Assembly (NCBI GenBank): GCA_937901865.1
Contig: CALDID010000098.1
Coordinates: 1-64,000 of the forward strand
DNA: 64,000 nucleotides
Reading direction: 5' to 3'
Source: an uncultured Treponema sp.
Lineage (GTDB): Bacteria; Spirochaetota; Spirochaetia; Treponematales; Treponemataceae
Both the position numbers and the translations under genes were made by a program. The notes under the pieces were generated by a model. The model was not told where the DNA came from and did not search any database. It saw nothing but the letters and a program-made list of their open reading frames with translations. The stretch's first letter is position 1, and the number at the start of each line of letters is the position of its first letter. Positions 1-9,104 of the stretch are shown here, one piece after another.

Positions 1-41
1 ATTCATAATTAGGGAAGGAAAAGAAATTGTGAAAGGGACAT

Positions 42-71
42 AAAAAAAAGACCAGCCGTATTTGACTGGTC
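42..71 (-). terminator. Rho-independent terminator after tRNA-Val
   Basis: On the minus strand a perfect 6-bp stem (GACCAG/CTGGTC) with a 10-base loop is followed by eight T residues. It lies 3 bases beyond the tRNA-Val 3' end, so the tRNA is probably a monocistronic transcript. Confidence 0.85.
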
Positions 72-74
72 TGA

Positions 75-146
75 TACACGATATTGGATTTGAACCAATG
101 ACTTCCACCGTGTGAAGGTGGCACTCTACCACTGAGTTAATCGTGC
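75..146 (-). tRNA. tRNA-Val, anticodon CAC
   Basis: Read on the minus strand the sequence folds as a full cloverleaf. It has a 7-bp acceptor stem (GCACGAT with ATCGTGT), a D arm with AGTGGTA in the loop, a 5-bp anticodon stem CCACC/GGTGG around the loop TTCACAC, a 5-base variable loop AAGTC, and a T arm with the TTCAAAT loop. The anticodon CAC reads GUG (Val). CCA is not encoded. The first acceptor pair is G-U. Confidence 0.93.
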
Positions 147-160
147 ATTCGATGTAATCT

Positions 161-189
161 ATTATAGCTAATGCACAAAATATTGTCAA
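161..189 (-). promoter_or_regulatory. Consensus sigma70 promoter of tRNA-Val
   Basis: On the minus strand TTGACA is followed after exactly 17 bases by TATAAT, both perfect consensus hexamers, 14 bases upstream of the mature tRNA 5' end. This is the expected promoter for the tRNA. Confidence 0.85.
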
Positions 190-236
190 TAAAGTGAAGC
201 GATTTTTTTTCAATTTTACAAAAATGCAAAGAAATC

Positions 237-1115
237 TTACTTTTCTAATCTTTCTTCCACTTCATATATCACGCTATCTGGTGTGCTTGCTCCTGCGGTG
301 ATGCCGACGGTGTCTAGCGCAAAAAAATACTCTGGCAACTCGTCTGCACTTTCTATAAAAGCGACGTTGCTTGAAAGTTTTTGCGCACTCAAAAAAAGCC
401 GTTTTGTATTTGCGCTTTCTTTTCCGCCGATTACAACAATCCCGTCAACTTCTTTTGCAAGCTCGGTCAATGCTTCTTGCCTCTCTTTTGTTGCAGGGCA
501 AATCGTATTAAAGATTTCGATAGAAGAAACAGGAGCGGCTTTTAGCTCTGCGGAAATTGCTTCAAACTCTTTCGGGCTGAACGTTGTCTGACTGAGCAAA
601 ATCACTTTTTTCTGCTCTAATGCTCCGCTGTCAATGAGTTTTATCGTGTCTTCTTTGCATTCCACAAGATAAAAAAATCCTGCTTTGCCGCCGCTTGCTT
701 CTTCCGCGTATCCTGCAATTCCTGTAACTTCTCCGTGATTTTTGTCGCCTGCTAAAACAACGGTAAATCCCTGCTCAACATATTCAGCCGCTCTTTTTTG
801 GCTTATCACAACTCTAGGACACGTTGCATTTATCACGCTACAGCCTTTTTCTCGTAGCTTTCGCTCTAAGAACGGCGGTACTCCGTGCGCACGAATTATA
901 ACGGTATCTGCTTTTTGCAAGCTCTCAATATTGTCTATCGAAAGGACGTGTAAGCCGCGTTCAGAAAGGGCTTTGAGCGCGATTGGATTATGAATAAGTG
1001 GACCGAGCGTGAATACACGGCCTGCATTATTTTCGGCGAGTGCCTTTTCTGCGCTATTCACTGCACGGCGGACACCCATACAATAGCCTAAGACTTTTGC
1101 ACGCTTTATTGTCAT
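237..1115 (-). CDS. ispH: 4-hydroxy-3-methylbut-2-enyl diphosphate reductase
   Basis: IspH (LytB) makes IPP and DMAPP from HMBPP in the last step of the MEP isoprenoid pathway, using a cytosolic [4Fe-4S] cluster. The three cluster cysteines are visible at C12 (GYCMGV), about C99 (NATCPRV) and about C206 (NTICPATKER). The substrate-binding histidines (RAHGVP, NHGEVTG) and the catalytic Glu of the latter motif are also present. Length is 292 aa, normal for the family. The start at 1115 has AGGAG seven bases upstream. A longer frame begins at 1169, but its extra codons overlap the secDF terminator and are not credible. It is not in an operon with other MEP genes. Confidence 0.95.
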   Translation of the reverse strand: MTIKRAKVLGYCMGVRRAVNSAEKALAENNAGRVFTLGPLIHNPIALKALSERGLHVLSIDNIESLQKADTVIIRAHGVPPFLERKLREKGCSVINATCPRVVISQKRAAEYVEQGFTVVLAGDKNHGEVTGIAGYAEEASGGKAGFFYLVECKEDTIKLIDSGALEQKKVILLSQTTFSPKEFEAISAELKAAPVSSIEIFNTICPATKERQEALTELAKEVDGIVVIGGKESANTKRLFLSAQKLSSNVAFIESADELPEYFFALDTVGITAGASTPDSVIYEVEERLEK

Positions 1116-1145
1116 TTTTTCTCCTGTAATTACTATAGTAGAGAT

Positions 1146-1177
1146 AAAAAAACAAGGGAGCTTTTCCACCCCCTTGC
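1146..1177 (-). terminator. Terminator after secF
   Basis: On the minus strand a hairpin (CAAGGG ... CCCTTG with a purine-rich loop) is followed by seven T residues. It ends the yajC-secD-secF transcript and separates it from ispH, whose start lies just beyond it. Confidence 0.8.
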
Positions 1178-1208
1178 ATTTTATGAACGTTACGCTACTA
1201 AAAAGCCT

Positions 1209-2453
1209 TTATGAGTTTTGCATCTGAATAACATGCTCATTCTTTACTTCGTGCTTGAAAACGTGGATAGAATCCTTTCCAGGTTTCCAATTTCGGCGGA
1301 TAAATGAAATCAAGCCGCTTGAAATAAAGATAGATGAATAACAACCGCTCAAAAGACCAACGATAAGCGCAAGAGCAAAGTCCTTAATGCTTCCGCTCGT
1401 AAAGACATACAAAGACACAACTGCAAACAGTGTTGTAATCGTCGTAATGAGAGAACGGCTTAATGTCGCAGACAATGCACTGTCAAGCACATCGTTAAAT
1501 GTCTTTGCTTCTGTCGTAAACATATCGTTACGCACACGGTCAAGAATAACAACAGTCGCGTTAATAGAGTAACCGACGATTGTAAGAATTGCCGCGAGCG
1601 TTGTCGTTGAAAACTCTAGCTGTGTCCACGTCATAAACGCTAAGACAACAAGCGCATCGTGAACGATAGCAACAACAGAACCAAGCGCGAAATCCCAGTG
1701 GAAACGAATTGCCGCGTATGCCCAAATCAAAAGCAATGTTGCCGCTACAAGCAAGAACGCAGAGCGAACAAGGCTTGTTGAGAATTGAGAGCCGATGAAG
1801 TCCGTTTTTACCACTGCGATTTTCTCTGCACCGAACTTATCGCTTAACGCTTTTGTAACTCCGTCTGCAAGTGCTTTAGAGCTGTTTTCTTCGCCTGAAT
1901 CTCCTAAGCGAATCTGATAGCTGTTTGCAGCAGATTCACCGAGTTCTTTTATTGCAATGCCGTCAAAAGAAGAGAGGGCAGAGCGCACTTCTTCTACAGA
2001 AATATCTACATCATACGGCACATAAAGGCGATACTTTTCATTAGTAATCTGTGCAGAAGAAGCGGAATCCACAAACAGATTATACGTTGAATCGTCTGCT
2101 TTTCCCACCACAGAAGCCGAAATGCCTTCAATAGAGTTGAGCGCATCGCTCATTTCTTTTACAGTCGGATATTTGTAATACGCAAACTCTTCTGTACGGT
2201 TTTCAGCTCCCGCACCACTGATGATAAGATTGAACGAAGCGGCGGTTGCCTCTGCCCTGATGTTTGCAGAACCAGAGTATGAAAGCTCGATAGCAGGAGG
2301 CGCAATGCGAACCTCTTCAATAAGACCTGGCTTAAAGTCAAGTCCGAAATTTATGCCGCGCACTGCCATTCCCACAATGCCGCTCACGATAATAGCACAG
2401 CTAATAACAGCAGCAGCCAAGAAACCTTTGCTGAAATGAATAATCTTTTTCAT
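1209..2453 (-). CDS. secF: Protein translocase subunit SecF
   Basis: SecF partners SecD in the inner membrane and uses the proton motive force to help pull exported proteins off SecYEG. The 414-aa product has an N-terminal membrane segment, a periplasmic domain, and five C-terminal membrane segments from about residue 225. It overlaps the secD stop codon by one base, so translation is coupled. One oddity: the family motif GYSxNDTVV reads GYSINATVV here (near residue 300), so the Asp used in proton relay in characterised SecDF is replaced by Ala. The following DRVRN is kept. The C-terminal tail is basic and cytoplasmic. Confidence 0.95.
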   Translation of the reverse strand: MKKIIHFSKGFLAAAVISCAIIVSGIVGMAVRGINFGLDFKPGLIEEVRIAPPAIELSYSGSANIRAEATAASFNLIISGAGAENRTEEFAYYKYPTVKEMSDALNSIEGISASVVGKADDSTYNLFVDSASSAQITNEKYRLYVPYDVDISVEEVRSALSSFDGIAIKELGESAANSYQIRLGDSGEENSSKALADGVTKALSDKFGAEKIAVVKTDFIGSQFSTSLVRSAFLLVAATLLLIWAYAAIRFHWDFALGSVVAIVHDALVVLAFMTWTQLEFSTTTLAAILTIVGYSINATVVILDRVRNDMFTTEAKTFNDVLDSALSATLSRSLITTITTLFAVVSLYVFTSGSIKDFALALIVGLLSGCYSSIFISSGLISFIRRNWKPGKDSIHVFKHEVKNEHVIQMQNS

Positions 2454-4198
2454 TAGTTCTTCCTCCAGCTGATGCTGATTGTTTTCTTTTTCATTGTCTG
2501 TGTGTTCCAGTCAAAGATAAGACGAGATACAAAGAGTGCTGTAAATACAGAGGATACAACACCGATTGCAAGGCTCACCGCAAATCCTTGAATTGTACCA
2601 GTACCAAGCTGTGACATAAAGATTGCAGCGATAAATGTCGTGATGTTAGAGTCCATAATAGCCCAGAATGCGTTGTCAAAACCATTTGCGATTGCAGTAG
2701 CTCTCGGTCTACCGAGTGCGATTTCTTCTTTAATGCGCTCAAAGATAATTACGTTTGCGTCAACTGCCATACCGATAGTCAACACCATACCAGCGATACT
2801 TGAAAGCGTGATTGTGAGGTTAAATGCAGACAAGATAGAGAACATAATATACAAGTTCAACACCTGCGCAATAACCGCGTTAAATCCAGCACCCTTGTAC
2901 CAGACCAGCATAAAGATAAGAATCAAGAGAAGACCGACGCTCAACGCCATTGCACCTTGATGAATCGCTGTTTCGCCAAGAGAAGCACCGATGACCTGCT
3001 GACTTTCCACGCTGAGCGGAACGGTAAGCCACGCTGTCTGCAATACTTTCTGCAAGTTCTGCGCTTCCTGCAAGCTAAAGCCCGAAATCGCCACGCGACC
3101 GCCAGGAATAGGCTCGTTGATGTTTGCACGGGATTTTATCTTGTTGTCAGAAACGATAGCCATAGACTGATTTACATGGCTTGCGGTAAAGTCGCCGAAA
3201 ATCTCTGCTCCCTCACTGTCGAGAACGAAGTTTACCTGTGGGCGATTAGTGATGTTTTCTGTTCCCACATCTGCGCTCTTGATATGCTGACCATCAAGCA
3301 CGATTTCTTTCTTTACAACGACAAAACCAATTCTCTCATCAAGACCGTAATCGTCTTTGACATAGTAGCCGAACACTTCGCAGTCATCAGGAATGATAGA
3401 CGGGTCAATCAAGTTACCTGCTGCGTCAAATGTGCTGTTCGGGTTTTTAGAATAATAAGACATAAAGCTGTTTGTTGCATTATCATCGACTAAGCGGAAA
3501 TTGAGGATACCGCGACCCATAATAATGCTGTTAATCTGGTCTGCTTCTGCAGCTCCTGGAAGCTCAATGTATATTCTGTCTTCGCCTTGCTGTCTGATTA
3601 CAGGATTAGAAAGTCCGAAGCGGTCGATACGGCTTGTAAGGTTTTCAATCGCCTGCTCCATTGCCTGCTTTTTTAAGACATCATCGCTGATAACGGTGTC
3701 TGCTGTTTTCTGAGCGGCGACAACGCTGTCAAGGTCTGCTTTTACAATGACGTTCATACCGCCAGAAAGGTCAAGACCGAGCTTTACAGCGTTTTCATAG
3801 TATTCTTTGTTTTTGAGGATTTTATCTCTGTAGTGGCCTTCAAACACAGAAAGAAGCTCTTGCTTTGAATCAAATGCCTCTAGCACATCTGTTACACTCA
3901 TCGGAGAGCTTACTTTTTCGCCGATGAGCTTGTAATTTTTCTTAGCAACTTTTTCAAGCCACGCATATTCTTCGGTAAGCTGAGAATCTGGATTAGCGCG
4001 TGCTAAACCAAAAATCATATCAATATCAGTATTTGCTTTATCGGTAGAATAATCCTTGATTTTTTCCAATGAACCTAAAGCCAAGTTCTGCTCTTCTTTC
4101 GGTGTGCGCACATACCAGCAAAGGGAAGGCCACAGAAATGAAAAACAAAGAGCTAAAACTGCAATAAGAACAAACAAACGCGCTCTCTTACTTCTCAT
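2453..4198 (-). CDS. secD: Protein translocase subunit SecD
   Basis: SecD is the larger half of the SecDF export motor. The 581-aa protein has an N-terminal membrane helix (about residues 7-27), the family signature GLDLSGGMNV near residue 141, a long periplasmic P1 domain, and a C-terminal six-helix bundle. The bundle contains GMAVDANVIIFERI near residue 475, including the Asp needed for proton transport. Its start overlaps the end of yajC by 11 bases, and its stop overlaps the secF start, so the three genes form a tight operon. Confidence 0.96.
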   Translation of the reverse strand: MRSKRARLFVLIAVLALCFSFLWPSLCWYVRTPKEEQNLALGSLEKIKDYSTDKANTDIDMIFGLARANPDSQLTEEYAWLEKVAKKNYKLIGEKVSSPMSVTDVLEAFDSKQELLSVFEGHYRDKILKNKEYYENAVKLGLDLSGGMNVIVKADLDSVVAAQKTADTVISDDVLKKQAMEQAIENLTSRIDRFGLSNPVIRQQGEDRIYIELPGAAEADQINSIIMGRGILNFRLVDDNATNSFMSYYSKNPNSTFDAAGNLIDPSIIPDDCEVFGYYVKDDYGLDERIGFVVVKKEIVLDGQHIKSADVGTENITNRPQVNFVLDSEGAEIFGDFTASHVNQSMAIVSDNKIKSRANINEPIPGGRVAISGFSLQEAQNLQKVLQTAWLTVPLSVESQQVIGASLGETAIHQGAMALSVGLLLILIFMLVWYKGAGFNAVIAQVLNLYIMFSILSAFNLTITLSSIAGMVLTIGMAVDANVIIFERIKEEIALGRPRATAIANGFDNAFWAIMDSNITTFIAAIFMSQLGTGTIQGFAVSLAIGVVSSVFTALFVSRLIFDWNTQTMKKKTISISWRKN

Positions 4199-4592
4199 CT
4201 TTAGACTGCTCCGTTTTGTTTTCTTCGATTTTTTCTGATTTTTCAGTCTTGTCTGACTTGTCCATCTTTACGACTTTTTCTTCTTTTTTGTCAGTGAGGA
4301 CAGTAGAGATAGCAGAGCGATTGAACTCAATCTTTGTGCCGTCATCAACTTTTACAATAATCGTTGTTTCTTTAGGCTGGCTGACAACTCCGTGAATTCC
4401 GCCGATGGTAACAACCTTGTCGCCTTTTTTAAGAGCGGCAATCATCTTCTCGGTTTCCTTACGCTTCTTGTTTTCTGGGCGAATCATAAAGAAATAAAAA
4501 ATGGCGATGATTAACACTAACGTGATAGGCATCATCATCGCGCTGCCTGTTTGAGCGGCAGCGTCCTGCAATACTAACTGAATAAAAGACAT
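4188..4592 (-). CDS. yajC: Preprotein translocase accessory subunit YajC
   Basis: This is a small single-span membrane protein that joins SecDF. The 134-aa product has one transmembrane helix (about residues 20-40), followed by the family signature FFMIRPENKKRKE and the motif GDKVVTIGGIHGVV of the cytoplasmic beta domain. The tail, from about residue 105, is a long run of Lys, Asp, Glu and Ser and is longer than in E. coli YajC. It is the first gene of the yajC-secD-secF operon. Confidence 0.94.
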   Translation of the reverse strand: MSFIQLVLQDAAAQTGSAMMMPITLVLIIAIFYFFMIRPENKKRKETEKMIAALKKGDKVVTIGGIHGVVSQPKETTIIVKVDDGTKIEFNRSAISTVLTDKKEEKVVKMDKSDKTEKSEKIEENKTEQSKDEK

Positions 4593-4736
4593 ATTCGTTC
4601 CTTCCTTAGCATTTTTGGATAAAAAAATAAAGGTGTAGCATAGAATACCATTTCATTTTTTTACCGTCAAGTAGTGTATTCGATACGGCATTATTATTCT
4701 ATATAATATCGTTGTTTTTGCGGTGCTGTTTTTCCC

Positions 4737-4940
4737 ACGGTCGTACATCACTTGCGCCACGGCCGTAAGCATAAGGGAAGAACGGCCGTAAGTGTGTTAT
4801 GTTTACGACCGTTCTTGCTCCTCACTTACGGTCGTACATATTTTTCTCCCACGCTCGTGGAATTTTTTTTCCTATGGTCGTGGAAAAAGTATGACCACGG
4901 TCGTGGGAAAAAGATAACTATGGTCGTGGGAAAAAATTTA
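4737..4940. repeat. Phased array of nine short repeats, 23-bp period
   Basis: A conserved core close to ACGGTCGT or ACGGCCGT begins at 4737, 4759, 4782, 4805, 4828, 4851, 4874, 4897 and 4920. The spacing is 22 and then seven times 23 bases. Only the first 8-10 bases of each unit are well kept, and the rest varies. The array fills the gap between yajC and the TPR gene, and its last unit reaches the TPR stop codon. It contains no credible gene. Confidence 0.85.
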
Positions 4941-6665
4941 ACGCTTGATGAGATTTTCTAGCTCGCTATTGAGCTGTAGATAGATTTCGTTGTTAGGATT
5001 TAGTGCAACTACTTGCTTGAGATAATATTGCGCTTTGCGGTATTCTTTTTTTTGATAGTAAAATTCGTAGAGGCGAAACAGAGAATCGGAGTTTCGAGGG
5101 TTTGAGGTAAGGCTTGAGCGCAGTGCATTTAATATATCATCGTCGCTTGTTACTACAAAAGAGGTTTCGTAGTATAAAAAACTGCGCATTTTAGAATTAG
5201 CACTCGGCAAAAGTCCGTCGATAAGCGATTTTGCTTCAGAGGTGTTTCCGAGCGCGATAAGAACTTTTATATACTGCTGTATAACAGTGTCGCTTTGTGA
5301 ATTTCTTAAATAAAGATTATGCGCAATATTCCACGCCTCATCATTTTTTTTGAGAGCCAAGCATATATTGATATAGCTGAATTGTAAATCCTCTGATTCT
5401 GGCAAAAGCGATAAGAGATGACTTGCCGCGCTATACGCCTCTTGCCATTTTCCGTTTTTTATTAAGTCGTTCAGATTTATTTGCAATGCGCTAACATTTT
5501 CAGGGTCTTTTTCTATTATCTTTGCCGCAAGTTCTCCCGCTGTTTTTCCTGCAACTTTGCCTCCTGTAATAGAAGCAATTTGAGAGGCAAAACTTAAAAT
5601 CTCGCCATCATCTGGATAGCGAGAAATAGCCTCTTCGATAGTGGCTAAAGAAGCGGTGTTGTTTCTGTTCCAATAGTGTTGCAATTTTGCGCGAAGCAAA
5701 AGATAATCACGGCTAGAAGAATCAGTGCGAGAATAGACATCGAGCAAAGAAGCCGCTTTGATATACTCTTTTTTCTCAAGCAATATTTTCACGCGAAACA
5801 AAATGTATTGCATATTTTCAGGCTCTTGCTGCAAAACGCGCGCTACATATTCTTCACAAGAGGTGTAATCTTGTTGCAAAAAAGAAGTTTCGGCGCACAG
5901 CTTTAAAACTTCTAAGTTTTGCGGATAGCGGTCAAGCAAAAGCTCTGCGGACATTCTTGCGGCTGAATAATCTTGCGATTTTAAGTATGATTCCGAGAGT
6001 GCATACGATATTTGAAAGCAATTCGGTGCGTCTGCGTTTGCTACTTTTAAATAGGTAATTGCTTCTTTATAGCGATTCATCTTGCAAAGAAGTTTACCCA
6101 TAAGGTAATTGGCAAGAACAGATTTCGGGCGCATATCAAGCGATTTTTTTAAGTCTTGATAGGATTTGTCAAAGTAATCATTATGCAGAGGAGAGGCGAC
6201 AACTAACAAAGATGGCAAGACGGTAGAAAGAAAGTCTTTTTGTCCTGTGCTTACGTCGTAAATGCCGTTTTTTACTGATTCGATTGCACCTGTGTAAGAA
6301 TTTTTTGTTGTAACAACAGGCGCGTCCCATGTAATTCGCTCTCCTGTCCATGCGATTTCCATGATAGAGCGCGCAACCGATAAAATGACTTTTTCATCTT
6401 CTTTGTATTCAATAGCGGATTTTCGTATTTGAGCCACAGCGGCGCGAATAGAGTCTGGTGAGCCGTTTTCAAATTTGGAAAGTACCTCTTCGCTTAAAGA
6501 CACAAAATAGACGTAATTTGCTGACTTTGGCGCACTAAGCGTAACAGCAGATGAATCAGAGGAAGCAGCTTTTGATTTTTTTTTCTTTGCAGCATTGCAT
6601 GGAAAGACGCAAACAATAAGCAGCAACAATACAGCTATGCGCGTCCTATTCCTCCTGTTGCTCAT
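4938..6665 (-). CDS. Exported TPR-repeat protein
   Basis: The 575-aa protein starts with a basic stretch and a hydrophobic signal segment (about residues 9-26) ending in CNAA, followed by a Lys/Ser-rich linker. It could be cleaved by signal peptidase I. From about residue 165 to the end there are many TPR-like helical pairs (patterns such as NYLMGKLLCKMNRYKEAITYL and LFRLYEFYYQKKEYRKAQYY). It is therefore probably a periplasmic scaffold or assembly factor. The substrate cannot be told. Its start overlaps the stop of the upstream membrane protein, so the two are co-translated. Confidence 0.8.
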   Translation of the reverse strand: MSNRRNRTRIAVLLLLIVCVFPCNAAKKKKSKAASSDSSAVTLSAPKSANYVYFVSLSEEVLSKFENGSPDSIRAAVAQIRKSAIEYKEDEKVILSVARSIMEIAWTGERITWDAPVVTTKNSYTGAIESVKNGIYDVSTGQKDFLSTVLPSLLVVASPLHNDYFDKSYQDLKKSLDMRPKSVLANYLMGKLLCKMNRYKEAITYLKVANADAPNCFQISYALSESYLKSQDYSAARMSAELLLDRYPQNLEVLKLCAETSFLQQDYTSCEEYVARVLQQEPENMQYILFRVKILLEKKEYIKAASLLDVYSRTDSSSRDYLLLRAKLQHYWNRNNTASLATIEEAISRYPDDGEILSFASQIASITGGKVAGKTAGELAAKIIEKDPENVSALQINLNDLIKNGKWQEAYSAASHLLSLLPESEDLQFSYINICLALKKNDEAWNIAHNLYLRNSQSDTVIQQYIKVLIALGNTSEAKSLIDGLLPSANSKMRSFLYYETSFVVTSDDDILNALRSSLTSNPRNSDSLFRLYEFYYQKKEYRKAQYYLKQVVALNPNNEIYLQLNSELENLIKR

Positions 6666-7264
6666 TACTTATCACCTTCAGAACCTCTATTCTCCATTTC
6701 CGAATCATCATTCATATACGGAAAATTCTTTTGATGAGTTTGCTGGTAAAAAAATACTATTACCAATATCAGACCCAACAATATTATTATAATCGGAAAG
6801 GCGATAGAAGCAAACTTCTTGAAAGATAATCCCACGATATGAAGAGAAAAAGGCAGTAAAAAGAGTCCTGAAAATAAAAGAGCAATGCCTGGAAAAAGAT
6901 AGACGGACTTTATGCGCTTTGTGCGATATAGACCTGCAGGCAGCAGAGAAAGACCTGAAGAAACGACGAGAAACGGCCAGAGTTCATTGAGCTTTAAGCC
7001 TGAAACATTTGTATCGATGATGAGAGCGAGGATACCAAAGAAAACGAGGTTTGTGCCGACAAAAATCAAGAGATAGTTTTTGAAGCAGGCGATAGAAAAA
7101 AATAAGATTACCATTCCAAAGCCAGACAAACACATAAAGCGCAAAAACACGCTCAAACCTGTTGTGCCTTTTACGGAAAACGAAACTAAAAAGTAAATGC
7201 CAAAAAGAATGCAGCTTAAACCAAATGCAAGCAAAAAGTTTTGCAGGCTATTAAATATCTTCAT
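6665..7264 (-). CDS. Six-span membrane protein of unknown function
   Basis: The 199-aa product has about six hydrophobic segments and a short acidic C-terminal tail (DDSEMENRGSEGDK). I recognise no family motif. It overlaps the next gene (TPR protein) by one base (stop and start share a base), suggesting that the two proteins work together at the inner membrane. A divergent 170-bp gap separates it from the next gene to the right. Confidence 0.75.
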   Translation of the reverse strand: MKIFNSLQNFLLAFGLSCILFGIYFLVSFSVKGTTGLSVFLRFMCLSGFGMVILFFSIACFKNYLLIFVGTNLVFFGILALIIDTNVSGLKLNELWPFLVVSSGLSLLPAGLYRTKRIKSVYLFPGIALLFSGLFLLPFSLHIVGLSFKKFASIAFPIIIILLGLILVIVFFYQQTHQKNFPYMNDDSEMENRGSEGDK

Positions 7265-7394
7265 CTTATCTCCGCTTTTTGAAAATAGGTGCTATCAATA
7301 GAATACTACAATAAACTTATTCTGACAACATACAAAACACGATGTTTTTTAGATATGAATATGCCGATGTTTTATAGTATGTCGGGTTACTTGC

Positions 7395-7423
7395 TTGACA
7401 GTTATTGCTATTTATCGCAAAAT
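7395..7423 (+). promoter_or_regulatory. Possible promoter for the 511-aa gene
   Basis: TTGACA is followed after 17 bases by CAAAAT, which matches four of six -10 positions. The predicted transcript start would lie only a few bases before the ATG at 7435, giving a near-leaderless message. The weak -10 keeps confidence low. Confidence 0.35.
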
Positions 7424-7434
7424 AGGATTTAGTT

Positions 7435-8970
7435 ATGGCAAAGAAGAGTAAAACAACAGGTGAAAACATATTTTTGCGCTTTATTCATTCGATTATTGGT
7501 GGCGGAGACCCAGAAGCAGACAAAAGGAGACTTCTGAAAAATATATCGAAGGATTTATCAAAATCAAAGTTTAAGTTTTACAAATATAGTGCAAACGAAG
7601 TTCTCCCTGCATTTGGAAAGTTTTTTTATGAGTTGTATAAAGCTGTTTCCCCTGCACAGCTTATGTTTCAAGGCATTCAAAATCCGAATGCTCTCAAGAA
7701 TCAAGTTGTCGATTTTTCTTTGAATGATACGCAGAAAGCCTTACTTGAAGAACTTTCTGAAGAGTCAATCATAGAACTTTCAAAGTCGATGTCGTTTAAA
7801 GACTTGAATACAAAGATTCAAAAAAATACTCAAACATTTATGAGTGAGTTTGACGGCGATAGAATCAATCAAATAGATGATTTGTATTCACAGATGATGG
7901 CGTTCAAGGCTTTTTGTTCCTATGATTTTTATTTCTTGCTCAAAAAGTTTTCAGCAGGCGTAAAAGAACACGATTTTAATGTTCAGCCGAAATTTGACGC
8001 AATTACTGCACAATATATTGCAGAAGATTTAAAAGACTTTATCACTGTTGCATGGGCTCTTCCTCTTGATTCTGATTGGACAGAACTTTTTAAGCTGTTA
8101 AAAGCGTACAAAACAGTAGAGCCAATTCCTCTCCCTGTGTGGAAAAAAATCGTTTCTCGATTAAAACAAGTAAAGGATTCCCGCACGATAGAAATGATTA
8201 TTCAGCTTATCACAAAAGACCCGTTCTATATTTGTGATGTTGAAGTGTTGCATGACCATGTTATTGATGCGTATCTTGATAAAATGAGAAGCCAGTCTAC
8301 AAATACGCTTAAAAAGCTGCAAGCAGACCGCAAAAACTCTCAGATAGATAGCCTTTTGCAGCAGATTTTCGGTACGACATCGGTATCAAGATTAAAGAAT
8401 TACACATCGCAAATGAGTGCAAATCTTGAGAGAAAGAATGTCGGCAGCTATCAATATTGTTCACCTTTGAGCTATCTAAAGGCGTTCTTGGTGGATTATG
8501 TTAAAAAAGACGTACGAGAATACTGCGATTTGGTTCTTATCCGCGGTCAGTGGGTAACGAATTCTCTTTCTGGAGAAATGTCTAATGCGTATCATGGTCT
8601 TCTTGAAATCTCTGACAAGATTACAGAGCTTGATAATTCTCTTGCAGATGATGGACCTGTCGGCTCTAAGATAAAAACGCTTTTGCCTCGCATTGGACAC
8701 GACCACGAAAGCGCGAACATCATAAAGACCAAGGTGAAAGATTCAAATGACCTTGCTCGTTCTTATATGAAGCAAGCCGCTCAAGAGCTTGTTGTGGTTG
8801 CAAAGAATACAAAAGCGTTGCTTGAAGATTATGCAAAGCCTCACGGAGAGCTTATTATTAACTGGAAAGAACTTGACCGCTCTGCAGAACACCCGATTAA
8901 AGAGCTTGGTGTTGAAGTTTATAAGAAGATTTATACTTTTGTCCAGTTGATGAAGACGTTCTTACAGTAG
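7435..8970 (+). CDS. Spirochaete-type conserved protein of unknown function
   Basis: The 511-aa protein is cytoplasmic, with no signal peptide and no membrane segment, is rich in Lys, Asp and Leu, and is predicted mainly helical. It resembles a family I associate with spirochaetes (I believe DUF5312), but this cannot be confirmed here. No catalytic motif is visible. It is a single-gene unit followed by a terminator at 9001-9042, and it sits upstream of a Ser/Thr kinase gene in the same direction. Confidence 0.7.
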   Translation: MAKKSKTTGENIFLRFIHSIIGGGDPEADKRRLLKNISKDLSKSKFKFYKYSANEVLPAFGKFFYELYKAVSPAQLMFQGIQNPNALKNQVVDFSLNDTQKALLEELSEESIIELSKSMSFKDLNTKIQKNTQTFMSEFDGDRINQIDDLYSQMMAFKAFCSYDFYFLLKKFSAGVKEHDFNVQPKFDAITAQYIAEDLKDFITVAWALPLDSDWTELFKLLKAYKTVEPIPLPVWKKIVSRLKQVKDSRTIEMIIQLITKDPFYICDVEVLHDHVIDAYLDKMRSQSTNTLKKLQADRKNSQIDSLLQQIFGTTSVSRLKNYTSQMSANLERKNVGSYQYCSPLSYLKAFLVDYVKKDVREYCDLVLIRGQWVTNSLSGEMSNAYHGLLEISDKITELDNSLADDGPVGSKIKTLLPRIGHDHESANIIKTKVKDSNDLARSYMKQAAQELVVVAKNTKALLEDYAKPHGELIINWKELDRSAEHPIKELGVEVYKKIYTFVQLMKTFLQ

Positions 8971-9000
8971 CAATATAATTAAGTAAGAATAGATTCGATA

Positions 9001-9042
9001 AAAAGATACGCTGTACGTTATCGAGTATGGCGTATCTTTTTA
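9001..9042 (+). terminator. Terminator after the 511-aa gene
   Basis: An 11-bp perfect stem (AAAAGATACGC with GCGTATCTTTT) with an 18-base loop runs into a T tract. Confidence 0.8.
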
Positions 9043-9104
9043 TACAAAGTGAATACTTGCTAGACGTGGCTGTAACGTGGTAATATCTTGCTTGAAAATA
9101 CATT

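Noticed and set aside
4737..4940. CRISPR-like array
   Set aside because: Only 8-10 bases per unit are conserved and the period is 23, too short for repeat plus spacer. No cas genes are present.
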